This document shows positions 40,601 to 52,600 of a DNA stretch of 64,000 nt, piece after piece (within the stretch, counting starts at the first letter, position 1; every line of letters starts with the position of its first letter). The notes below the pieces were generated by a model. The model did not search any database. It had not been told where the DNA came from and was given only the letters and a program-made list of their open reading frames with translations. A program made the position numbers and the translations under genes. The stretch is from assembly GCA_942159475.1 (NCBI GenBank), contig OW804097.1, forward strand, positions 3,804,685 to 3,868,684, given 5' to 3'. This DNA comes from Sthenelais limicola. Its lineage: Eukaryota; Annelida; Polychaeta; Phyllodocida; Sigalionidae.

Positions 40601-43600
40601 TTTGATGCAATTTTGCAGTTGATACATTTGCTGGCAGCACGAGCCATCATCCGAGACTGGGACAGCGGCCTCCTCAACCCTGACTCCACCATCAACAAGG
40701 TAAACACTGCTACATTCTCCTCACTCTTATATAAATATCCTGTTGTATATAGTTATATATGATTATATATGTCTTAAGTGAACCCTGACTCCACCATGAA
40801 CAAGGTAAAAACCAGGGCTCCTGAAATAGAAAAATCAACATGGCCTTTTCTTAGATCAACAAAGGCATGCCAGTGACAATCAACAAAAACACTTTCTTAG
40901 CTGACAAAGACCTTAAAATGTTTTCTATTTATATCATTCATGGGTCAGGTATTCCACACAAATGTCCCTACTTATGCAAGTTATTGAAAAATACAAACAT
41001 ATTTCCAAATGATACATAGTCAAAAGAGTGATCTTAGCGACTTTTATTACAACATTGAACACTTTCTATTTGACGTTTGTCAGGTTGTGAAGAGGAGGCG
41101 GAAGAATGACGTCATCAACCTCAGCAAGAAGTTCTCCATTGTGTCTGAGTTCACCAGTTTTGTGGCGGTAGAGAAAAGGGTCAGTTTTATTCATTATATT
41201 GTGTCTGAGTTCACCAGCTTTGTGGCTGTAGAGAAAAGGGTCAGTTTTATTTATTATATTGTGTCTGAGTTCACCAGTTTTGTGGCGGTAGAGAAAAGGG
41301 TCAGTTTTATTCATTATATTGTGTCTGAGTTCACCAGTTTTGTGGCTGTAGAGAAAAGGGTCAGTTTTATTTATTATATTGTGTCTGAGTTCACCAGTTT
41401 TGTGGCTGTAGAGAAAAGGGTCAGTTTTATTTATTATATTGTGTCTGAGTTCACCAGTTTTGTGGCTGTAGAGAAAAGGGTCAGTTTTATTTATTATATT
41501 GTGTCTGAGTTCACCAGTTTTGTGGCTGTAGAGAAAAGGGTCAGTTTTATTCACTATATTGTGTCTGAGTTCACCAGTTTTGTGGCTGTAGAGAAAAGGG
41601 ATGAGGTCAGTTTTATTCACTATATTGTGTCTGAGTTCAACAGTTTTGTGGCTGTAGAGAAAAGGGTCAGTTTTATTCATTATATTGTGTCTGAGTTCAC
41701 CAGTTTTGTGGCTGTAGAGAAAAGGGTCAGTTTTATTTATTATATTGTGTCTGAGTTCACCAGCTTTGTGGCTGTAGAGAAAAGAGATGGGGTCAGTTTT
41801 ATTCATTATATTGTGTCTGAGTTCAACAGTTTTGTGGCTGTAGAGAAAAGAGATGAGGTCAGTTTTATTCATTATATTGTGTCTGAGTTCAACAGTTTTG
41901 TGGCTGTAGAGAAAAGGGTCAGTTTTATTCATTATATTGTGTCTGAGTTCACCAGTTTTGTGGCTGTAGAGAAAAGGGTCAGTTTTATTCATTATATTGT
42001 GTCTGAGTTCACCAGTTTTGTGGCTGTAGAGAAAAGGGTCAGTTTTATTCATTATATTTCTGTATTTCTGCAAGCACAAATCAATGGTAATAAATCAACA
42101 AAGACAATGAGGAAGCTGCCCACTGTACCTTTCATGCTTCTTCTCTACATGTTGTCCAACTTTGATCCCTGGTCTGTCATGGTGTAATATTTTACTACTT
42201 GAAGGTGAGCCTAGAGTTTTAAATTGCTGTTTAAACTATAGTTTTAGATTACAGTTTAGAGGTATTAGGTGACTAGTTACCTACACTACTGCAATGGGAT
42301 GCACTAGCTATAAGGTGGGACCCATTATATACCCATCAAGGTGGGACCCATTATATGGGTTTATTTTGTGATATTCTTTTGTTTTGTTATAAGCAACACA
42401 TTAATTTTCTGCCAGATTATTATCCTTTGAATAAGCCTTGAAGAAACACGTCTACTGCACCCAACTTTGATCCCTGGTCTGTAATGGTGTAATGCTGAGA
42501 ATATTTGTTAATACTGAACATTTTTTATGTCATACTCATGACATTCGGTTCACAATAATTATTTTTCAAAAAATATTTAGGAAACTAAATGATACTCAGG
42601 ATATTAACTCAACTTAATTTTTTTTTTAAATATTTTATTTTACCTGGGTTGACAATTCCATTCCCAGGTAGGGTATTTCAATTGGTCGAAGAGTGGCGCC
42701 AAAACCCAATAATACGTGCCAACACATGACATCAAAGATTGTTATCAGTTATGTTGATCTCTTTGTTTACTATTTGTTACTAAAGGGTGAGGGTGAGCCT
42801 GAACCTACTGCACCCAGTATAAAGGAGCTGCTCACTGACCTGGATGTAGAGTTACTCACATACATGGGCTGGCAGCAAGAGCAGGAGCAGGAGCAGACAG
42901 CGGGAGACAGTCACACGGTAGCTATACATAGATTTCACATGACGTCACCCAGTAGACTGGGGTATCACAGTAGACGCCATGTCCAGGGTCAGCGTTACGC
43001 TTGCCGTCTATGGCGGGGGTATCAAAACAAAGTTGATAAACCTCTCAAGGGTGGATACTTGGGTAATACTACGCTAAGGGCAGGTTATCTTACCTATCAT
43101 GAAGATATTATTGAGGCAGATGACAACTGGTAAAAGTTAAAACAGCCAGAAAACGGTATTTTCAAGTATCGCAGCATACATAGCCATCTAACTTGACCCC
43201 AAACATGGCCAGGCTGAGGGTCGTGACATCAATGAAATCTATGTATAGAATTATTCTCAATGTGATTTTATATTCATTCATAGGATTCTCTGTAAAATCT
43301 TAAAAACTTTATTATAAGATACAAACAAATTCATGTACATATAGTTATGCACAGTGTGTATTTCACTAATGTGTTATGTGTGGTAGTCATGGCAACCAAT
43401 GTGTTGTAAGTTTACGGCTGAAATACAACTTTATGACCCAAAAATCTTCTCTATTTATATCATTACAAGCATATGATAAAACAGTTAATTTGTTGGTTTT
43501 GTTGGTCACTTAGAATATTGGACTCATTGCTACGCAACTCGTGCAATATTCACACGCCTTCCACCAACCCGTTAGTTAGACCCTGCCCACACATGGCCGA

Positions 43601-46600
43601 TTTTCCCCCCGATTGGCTCCCGATTTGGGTCTTTCAATGAATCCTAGGATTTCATTTCCAATCCTGGTTTGTGTTATTTCAAAAACATAAACCAGGATTT
43701 GAAATGAGATCATAGGATTCACCTGGAGACCCGAATCAGGGGGCAATCGGGGGGCAAATTGGCCATGTGTGGGCATGGTCTTAACCTGATGAACATACAG
43801 TGAGGACTTATTCATCTCCTCCTTCTGGTTACTGTGACTACTTTTATTATCCTCTAAGGGTAACATAACAACCCTGTTATGCTCTGACCTTGCTGAGTGG
43901 TGCATACAATGTTGAAGGCATGGCATAAAGGTGGAATAATACTCTATATTTCAGTCTGAGACGGAGGAAGAATCTGATGATGAGGAGAAGGAGGAAGAGT
44001 CTGTGGAAGAATCGTCATTGTCATCGTCGTCGTCGTCGTCGTCGTCGTCAGAATCCAAGTCGGAGGAAGAGTCGGAGGAGGAGGAGGAGGAAGAGATGAG
44101 TGGTGCTGAATTAGAGACTGAGCTAGGAAAGGTGCTGGCAGAGGAAGGATACTACAGTCCTCGCAAGGCATTGAGCAGTTACAAGCGAGCCACTCGACAG
44201 GCTGCTACACAACTCCCTCCTACACATCCTCTCAGCCTCAAGGTAACTATTATGTTTAAGATGTTTTGCCTTTGCTTTTATAGGTCAGATTTTCAGAAAA
44301 TGTACAATTGGCAGCTCTACACATTTGGTAAATTCTGCTAAATTAGGCTGAAAAATTATGAATACTGGGTATATCTGAGTATATTTGGTATTGCATTGAT
44401 TTAAAATATTAGTTCTGTTATGTTAAACTGCATTTTGAAGCTCATTTCTGTTTTAAATATGGGTTATTTGAAGGTGAATTGTACATTTTCTGAAAATCTG
44501 ACCCTTATATGTTTTGCCTTGCCCACACTGAAACCTTCTTGAAATTAAAGCTGTATTCTCAGATATTACAACCCTACCTCACAAAATACCTCAAAATGTA
44601 CTCATTGCTTGAACTATAGGAAATGTTGCTGCTGTTGTGAGGAACATAGGGCTTTAAGTGTTATCTCTTTATCTGTTATTGCCCTCCTTTTGGTAGTTGA
44701 GGAAATTGTCTGACCTTCGCTATGAGATGGTTTGGGGTGTCAGGGCTGAAGCTGATGTTCTAGAGCCACTAATCCAAATGGGACCAATGTCACGGAGCAG
44801 GCATATGGAATAACTTGCCACCTCATATTAGGCAACAGCAAGACCCATTATCTTTCAAACGACTAATCAGAGAGACTTTCCAAACATGAGCAAACATTGC
44901 CAATTTTGATAACTAAACAACAAACAGGCTAACCAAAAAATCAATTTACAGCATAAATGTATATCCTATATCATACTCTTATCATCAACACAAAAACCAT
45001 CTCATCTCATATCATTTCAACACCTATTTTATTTTTATTTTTCTTATTTTTTAAATATTTTCTACGAATCCCAGATGATCTGTCAAAACCAGAATTAACC
45101 TTGAGCATTTAAAAATGCCAGGGTTGGGGTGGAAATCGGACAAATAGTCCGATCCCTAATGATGAATGGGAAGGCAAATGCCTGGTCCCTGTTTATAACA
45201 CCTGGATAAATAAAGAATTAAAAAAAAAATGTCTGGACAACAAACTCCATGAGATACAACCAATACTTGCAGGACCAATTATGTCTTCCTCACCACCGGG
45301 CAGAACAGGTTGTGCTCTCTTGTCTTTTTGGAGACACCAGATTGACCCATGTCCATCTGTTGAAGGATGAACCACAATCTGAATCTATTGAAGACTCCAC
45401 TCACCACCAAGCATATCCTACCGGAATGTGCAGACTTACATGATGCCCATGCCACATAATTCAATGTTCCTGACCTCAAAACATTTCTATTTCTTATTCT
45501 ATTTCACATGGTCAATGGTGACAATGTCATCAACTATCAACTGTTAGTTCCTGTATGTTTCATCCACAACACTTTCTACACTCTATTATCTGTAATCTAT
45601 TATTTGTTATGTTATTTGCAGCTTTACTGTAAAATAAATCACCTTACTCATCTCATTAGTCCTCACTGCTGTGAATATGACTCTTGGTTGTCATCGTGGC
45701 ACCACTCACTCACTCACTCCCTCATTCACTCACTCACTCACTCATAAACTCATTCTAAGAGGACCATATTTGGCCTTGCTATACCAGTGGCACCACCTGG
45801 TGGTTGTTCCCACTACCAGTAACCCCTCCTGGTGGGCATTTGCTACTCTACCTCACAACTGCCACAAGAATTTGCAGTCAAATCTGCAAAAAGATAATGA
45901 GCAATGATAAGTCATAATAAACGGGCCACTGAAACATGCGGTTTTATTAAAATCTGCAGCAGGAATTCACCAGTGAGGTGACAGCAATAAAGAAGTTCTA
46001 CAGTATTACAGCACATTTATGATTATCAATACAGAGTAAGACTTACTGACGTCTTTACTTTTAGTACTAGTACTACTATAATAGAGTATCCCTAATAGAG
46101 TATTCCTTTCCCTCTAACCTAACCACAGGTAAATGTTCATATTGCACTCTCTTTAACAATAGCTTGTGACCTCTCAAGTATCTCAGTATACCATTCAGCT
46201 AAAGACTTTTGCGGGCTAATATTTCGTGGTAGGGCATTTCAAAGCAGTTCGCGGAGAAATCAATTTGCGATTGACTGTCTCTATGCCATAGAACTGATAT
46301 GTGATACGTGAAAAATATTCGCAGTGCCAGAAATTATTTATATCTTTTTTGTATGAAAAGAAAGCCATATCAAAAACATTTGCCCACTTGAGGGCTCAGC
46401 CATTCTTGTGCTATTGGGTGTTTGTGGCCATGTCTGGGTCATGTTGTTGGACTAAAGTGTGTGTTCAAGAACTGCACAAACTGGAGCTAGCGGTCTTAGT
46501 AAGAGATGGATTACAAACTTATGATGAGCCAACAAGAATAAATAATACAATCACATGCAAGCAGAAACATTACAACTTTTAAAATTCAACAAATTTGTAA

Positions 46601-49600
46601 TCTTTATTTTCTTCAACGTCAAGGAGTTTAACAAGAGCATCATGTTAAAGAAGGTGCAGGCCCCCATCCACTTTAGGGACAACTTCAAGAAGTTTCAGTC
46701 ATCCACTCACTTCAGTAACAACTCAGAGAAGGTTCAGTCATCCACCCACCTCAGGAACAGGTGTGAGAAAGTGCCTGACCTGCTCCTACTTGATGTGACC
46801 CCACTGTCTCTGGGTATTGAGACGGCGGGAGGAGTGATGACCCCCATTATCCACCGCAACACCACCATCCCCACCAAGAAGACCCAGACCTTCAGCACAC
46901 AGGCAGACAACCAACACAGCATCTGGATCCAGGTCTATGAGGGAGAGCGGGCCTTGACCAAGGACAATAACTTGCTGGGTGAGTTTGAACTGACCGGGAT
47001 TCCCCCCGCCCCCCGCGGTGTGCCAGAGATCAAGGTCACCTTTGACCTTGATGCTAATGGCGTCCTCCATGTGCAGGCTGTAGATACATGCACTGGTCAT
47101 GTGACCACGATGACCTTCACCAATGACAAGGGTCGCCTCAGCCACAAGGACATTGAGCGCATGGTGAATGGTGCAGAGAAGTACAAACAGGAGGATGAGG
47201 CCCAGCGCACCCTCATCTCTGCCAACAACTCACTGTCTGAGGGTGAGGCTCAGCGCACCCTCATCTCTGCCTCACTGTCTGAGGATGAGGCTCAGCTCAC
47301 CCTCATCTCTGCCAACAACTCACTGTCCACCATTGAGGGTGAGAAGGGCAAGATTAGAGACAACAACAAGAAGAGAATCACTGAGAAATGCCTTCAGATG
47401 ATCACCTGGCATGATGCTAACCAGTCAGTGAAGAAGGATGGATTCAAGCCCCATCAGAAGAAGCTCCAGGTCTGCATGCCTATATATGGGTCAGATTGTC
47501 AGAAAATGTACAATTCGCCTTCATTAATCCTCTGAAATAACCCACATTTAAGACAGAAATGAGCTTCAAAATGCAGCTTAACATAACAGAACTGATACTT
47601 TAAATCAAATCAATGGGATACTCAATACACTGAGATATACCATCATTTTTCAGCAGAATTTAGCAGAATTTTCTAAATAAGTAGAGCAGCCTATTGTACA
47701 TTTTCTGAAAATCTGACCCATTTATATTCTACTACACCACTACTCAATTCAGTCGTATTTTTTTTTACTGATATGAACCTTCAACCCTACTTTGCTACTA
47801 CTGTAAACATATTAATTTTCACACGGATAAATCTTTGCTCACTAAGTACTTTGACACCTTTTCACGTGGATTTAAATTTGCGCAGCAAGAGTAGGGTTGA
47901 AGTTCAGGCTCAGTCAATAGACATTTGCACTGTGAGCAATCAATCTTTGAGTTGAATTCCAGATTTATATCAAAACTCTCTGGTTATTTTGACATTGTTT
48001 GCCCGCACATGCACTCTAACACTGGGAAGTGATGTTACGGGCATAGGGCAAGAGATCATTTATAAAAGCTATGACATGGTGAAACCATTCTTGCAATTTT
48101 ATATAAAAATGTTGCCAAATATTTGTATGTCAGATTTGAACTGTATCCATCCCAAGATGCACTGTAACAGACATGTGCACGGGCACATGCAAGTCCCCTA
48201 TGACCACCAACAACTTTCAGCCTTTGCTGGGGCAATGGAGAGAGAGAGCATGTTTATGTTTGCAGTGCTAATCCTATGGGCGTAACATCACTTCCTGTCT
48301 CTGAAGTGGTAGAAAACACAACTAACCCAATTGAACGGGGTGATGGCGGCCATGAGACTTACACACTCTATATGCCTGAACGATCTTCAATAAACCACAC
48401 CTAAGGGCTGGCGCACACATTGCCGATTTGGCTCCTGATTGCCCCACGTTTTGGGTCTCTTGATGAATCTTAGGATCTCATTTCAAATCCTGTTTTATGT
48501 TTTTTAGACAACATAAACTGTGGTTTGAAATGAAATCTTAGGATTCATCAGGAGGCCCAAATCGTGGGGCAATCAGGAGCCAAATCGGCAATGTGTGCGC
48601 CAGCCCTAAGACATGCACACGCTATACATACACATCTGTACCTTCTTACCAACCAGGGGACCAAGTCTTTACTCATAGTTCAGGGGCCTGTTTCAAAATC
48701 AGCGACATAGGAATTGAGTAGAAAAACATCCCATTTGGCAAAAATTCTGTTTCATAATAAAAGTTGAAGAATTGATAAGATTCACGGTCACATTGAGAAA
48801 ATTTTGTAGCGACTGTGAGAAAAATTCGCCGCCTATGGCGCCTCTCTGTATGCCTCCCTCTCTGAGTGTATGGTTATTACGTAATAAGACAACACGCATG
48901 GCCAGTCCCGTTACCGAATGTTCCTGCGAATGTTCCCGCAAATACTAATGTTCCCGCGAGTGTCCTACATTATGAAACGCCAGGCAGGGACATTCTTTGT
49001 AACATTTGAACACCATTCACAGAAGTTCCAAATAAATCTTTCTATGTCTCCATCATTATGAAACAACACCCTGTTTCATCACCGCTCATTTCATTATCAT
49101 TTCTTCACCACATTGAGACATCATTACATCCCCAGCATGAATCTGTGGATAGGTATACTCTATATATAATGTAACCAGGAGTGAGGCTAGCTCTGCTGGG
49201 CTGACTGACTGATGGTCAGGACTTCATGGGGAACATTTAACAGCTGAACTCAAATTCTAAACACAGAAACTTCCCCAAATTGCAACATGCAATCTAATTA
49301 AGGTTACCAAAAGTTAGGAAAATTATTAAGGAAGTCAAGGAAGTTATTAAGAATGACCTTTTAGGCACAACAGAAACCTCACATTCAGAATAAAAGTGCT
49401 CATGTCATTTTCCTGAATAAAATGTGTTGAAAAAGTATAAATAACTTATATTTTGCAGTTGGGACTGGCTCATAGTGACTTGCTGTACAGAATGGGACGT
49501 AAGGAGGAAGCCAAGGATATCGGCAAGGCCACCTTTGATGGTGAGTGAATCATATTGTAGGGGAGATAACTAACTGACCGGGACTTCAATATCGCTGTTA

Positions 49601-52600
49601 GTGTGTCAGAGGGAATATAAATGCCATGGTATAGTCCCATTATAACGAATTCAAAACTGTGCAGATTTTAATAAAATACTTGAAAAAAGGTGCTTCTTGT
49701 CCTTTTACTATGGGCATAAAGAGAATTTAATTAAATACAGGTTAACTAACGAGTTGGTTGAAGGAGCGTGAATATTGCATGAGTTGCGTAGCGAGTGCAA
49801 TATTCTAAGCGACAGATTTATTATACTATATATTATACTATATATTATGCTTTCAATCATGAAAATAGAAAAAAAAATCATGTCATAAATTTGAATTTTA
49901 CTGGTAATCTTAGTAAAAAACAGATTGATTACCATGACAACCCCACATAAATCCCTAGTGAAATACGCACTATGCGTGAATCACTCAAGAAACGTTGTTC
50001 TCAGAGCAATGCGTGCATAATAAGTTTCTGTAAACCATTCACTAAACCAAAGCCTATGGCAATATTTGTTTAGTACCCAGCATACAATATGTTGTATTGT
50101 AGGAAGAGAGAGTCAATGATAGCCTCAATTCAATTCAATTCATAGATTCTTTTATTTTTGCAGATCTTGAGTTTACAAATGTACAGAGGTAATTCCATGT
50201 CTGATTACAGAAATAAATCTAGTAATCAGTTCTTCCAGAGAACGCCTGAATCTTGATTGCTTTTTACAGAGAAGTTTCAACGAGAAGTTTCAATAATAAC
50301 AACAGTGAATTAAATTAAGATATGACAGTACAGTACTTGAATTTATGTGATGAGATGAATAATGGATTAACATTAACAGATCATGAGAGATGAGGTATAA
50401 GTGAGAACTTAACATTTCATATAGTGCTACTGATAGACAAAACTTCCTAGTTGAATCAATAAGGTTTCAAAGACAGTATAGCATCAGAGGATCAGAATGA
50501 GTCCTCACTATGTGAAGTATAAGCAGACAAAATTTCCAGTTGAGTCAATATACATTCAGTTCATTAGTTGAGTCAATAGGGTGTCATAGACTGTATAGTA
50601 TCAGAGGATTTCAATAAGACTTCACTATGCGAAGTATACAAAGGTACATCATTGTACATCATTGTGAAAGATACAAATTTTTTTGAATATAAATTAACCA
50701 TGAGTGGATTGTCATGAAATATTATATAGAGCTGCGTCACCAGATAAGGTTCTCGTCAATGACAAAGGGTCCTGTAACATGAAACAGGAGATATAATAAA
50801 TTTAAATTGAGGATGAACAATATAGTTCAATTTGCATCGCAATTAGACCAGATGTTTTGAGTTATACAATGAATAAATGAATGAGTGAAAAACTACAACA
50901 TCAGAAGGGGTTCAACAACTTGTCCGTGTAATGCTTAAAAGTTAATTTGTCAGGAATAATATGAGCTTCTGGACCTAAACTGTTCCATCTGGTTTGACAT
51001 TTGTATACTAGGGAATTGATAACTTTAGTGGACTTAGCAGGAAGTACCAGGAGATTTTTCCGTCCTATAGCATGACTTTGGGTAGGAAGGTCTCTGAGGT
51101 CAACATTTTCTGGGTTTTGGGAGAGATAGAAAGCCATATCTAAAATATGCTTAATTCTACGCTCCTGTAGAGGCCAAATATTTAATAGCTTGTGTTCAAG
51201 GTCAACGTTATCAAATTTGGATTTATTAAATATTATTCTTAGAGCACGATTTTGTTGTGATTGTAGTTTCTGCAGTAAAGAATTAGGAGCAGAATCATAA
51301 ACGAAATCGCAGAAGTCAAAATTAGGGAGAATAGCCATTTTATACAAGTCGTGTTTGGCTTTAGCCTGTTATTGGTGTTACTAATACTACACATCAGTGT
51401 ATGTAATAATCATTTACACATATATATTTCCATGTTTCAGCGGCCATCAGTGAGCTGGACTGCCTCAGTGAAGACTCATACAAGGCAGCCACCGTAGTGA
51501 TGCAGGAACTCAGGGACAACCTCACTCTGTAAGTACTGTCAGTTGTGACAGCATCACTCTGTATGTACTGTCAGTTGTGACAGCATCACTCTGTAAGTAC
51601 TGTCAGTTGTGACAGCATCACTCTTGTACTGTTACTTTGTGACAGTCTCACTCTGTAAGTACTGTCACTTTGTGACCGTCATTCTGTATGTACTGTCAGT
51701 TTGTGACAGCCTCACTCTGTAAGTACCGTATTTCCCCGATAGAACGCCTGGGTGTTTATTTTTTTAAGGGTAACACCGGGAAGAAATAGAATCTATAGTT
51801 ATTGGGACCCAGGCGTTAATTTGGGGCCGGCGTTTATTTATTTCATGACGTTAAATGACCTGGCGTTTTTGGGGGCAGGCGTTTATTTGGAACCCGGCAT
51901 TAGTTAGTATGTTTAATGCTTTAATATTAATCATTGTTTTCTCTTGACTTGTTTCATTATATAGATGGAGTATTGAGACAGAAGGACCTGATGCAGGAAC
52001 AGAGGCTAGCGATAGTGTGGACGGGTGTGACTTTCGGGGCAGGCGTTTATTGTGTACCCTTGAGGCAGAAGGAGAGGCTGAAGCACCAGATGCAGGCACA
52101 GAGGCTAGCGATAGTGTGGACGGGGATGACTGGGCAGCAGAGCCTCTGGAGTCTTTAGATGAACACAAAGTGGCTGATGTCGAGGATGAAGACGATGGTG
52201 ATGATTCTTCAAGATGTTCTATAGATGCAGGCACCAAGACTGCTGATGTGAGATCCTCATATGATTGTGTGGACGGGTATCCCTCTCTGGGTGCAGCGCA
52301 GTCTCTGGAGTTTGAGGAAGATTTTAAAGTGCTTCATATAAACAAGGAACACAAATTTGTTGATTACGACAAGGACAAAGATGATCATGATCGGGAATAT
52401 GCAGTAGAAAGAAAAGAAGTTGGTGGAAGAGGAAGAGGTGGAGGAGGTGCTGGCGGAAGAGGAAGAGGTGGTGGAGGAGGAGGAGCAGGAGCAGGTGGAG
52501 GAGGAGGAGGAGGAGGAGGAGGAGGAGGAGAAGGTAGTGGAAGAGATACAGATCCTGAAAGAAGAGAAAGAGAAGGCAGAGGGAGAGACAGCAGAGATGG

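Larger units (their letters stand above)
44108..52012 (+). other. 14-3-3 C-terminal-half module spread over exons 27-30
   Basis: Joined in phase, the four exons give LAEEG...[59 protein letters not shown] and an acidic tail. These align with 14-3-3 helices F to I, ending at the diagnostic RDNLTLW. The first half of the 14-3-3 fold (dimer helices and Lys49/Arg56) is absent, Asn173 is Ser, and the Glu of helix G is lost, while Asn224 and Trp228 remain. It therefore probably folds as a helical repeat but should not bind phosphopeptides in the usual way. That last point is inference. Confidence 0.85.

Noticed and set aside
42693..43133. 146-codon plus ORF as one exon
   Set aside because: Only 42,786-42,917 matches PARP4. 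The rest reads into a MITE of family C that is also present elsewhere.
46600..47485. HSP70 segment as a regular exon of PARP4
   Set aside because: Exons 27 and 28 join two contiguous parts of the 14-3-3 homology, so an exon in between would break it. No convincing splice pair surrounds the segment.
50901..51347. Host gene on the minus strand in intron 28
   Set aside because: The sequence is the C-terminal end of a LINE reverse transcriptase with an AATTG-type 3' tail.
44108..52012. A separate 14-3-3 gene nested between PARP4 exons
   Set aside because: No first half of 14-3-3, no start region or stop. Phases join directly with neighbouring exons, and the exon with the 14-3-3 tail continues into the FG repeats.
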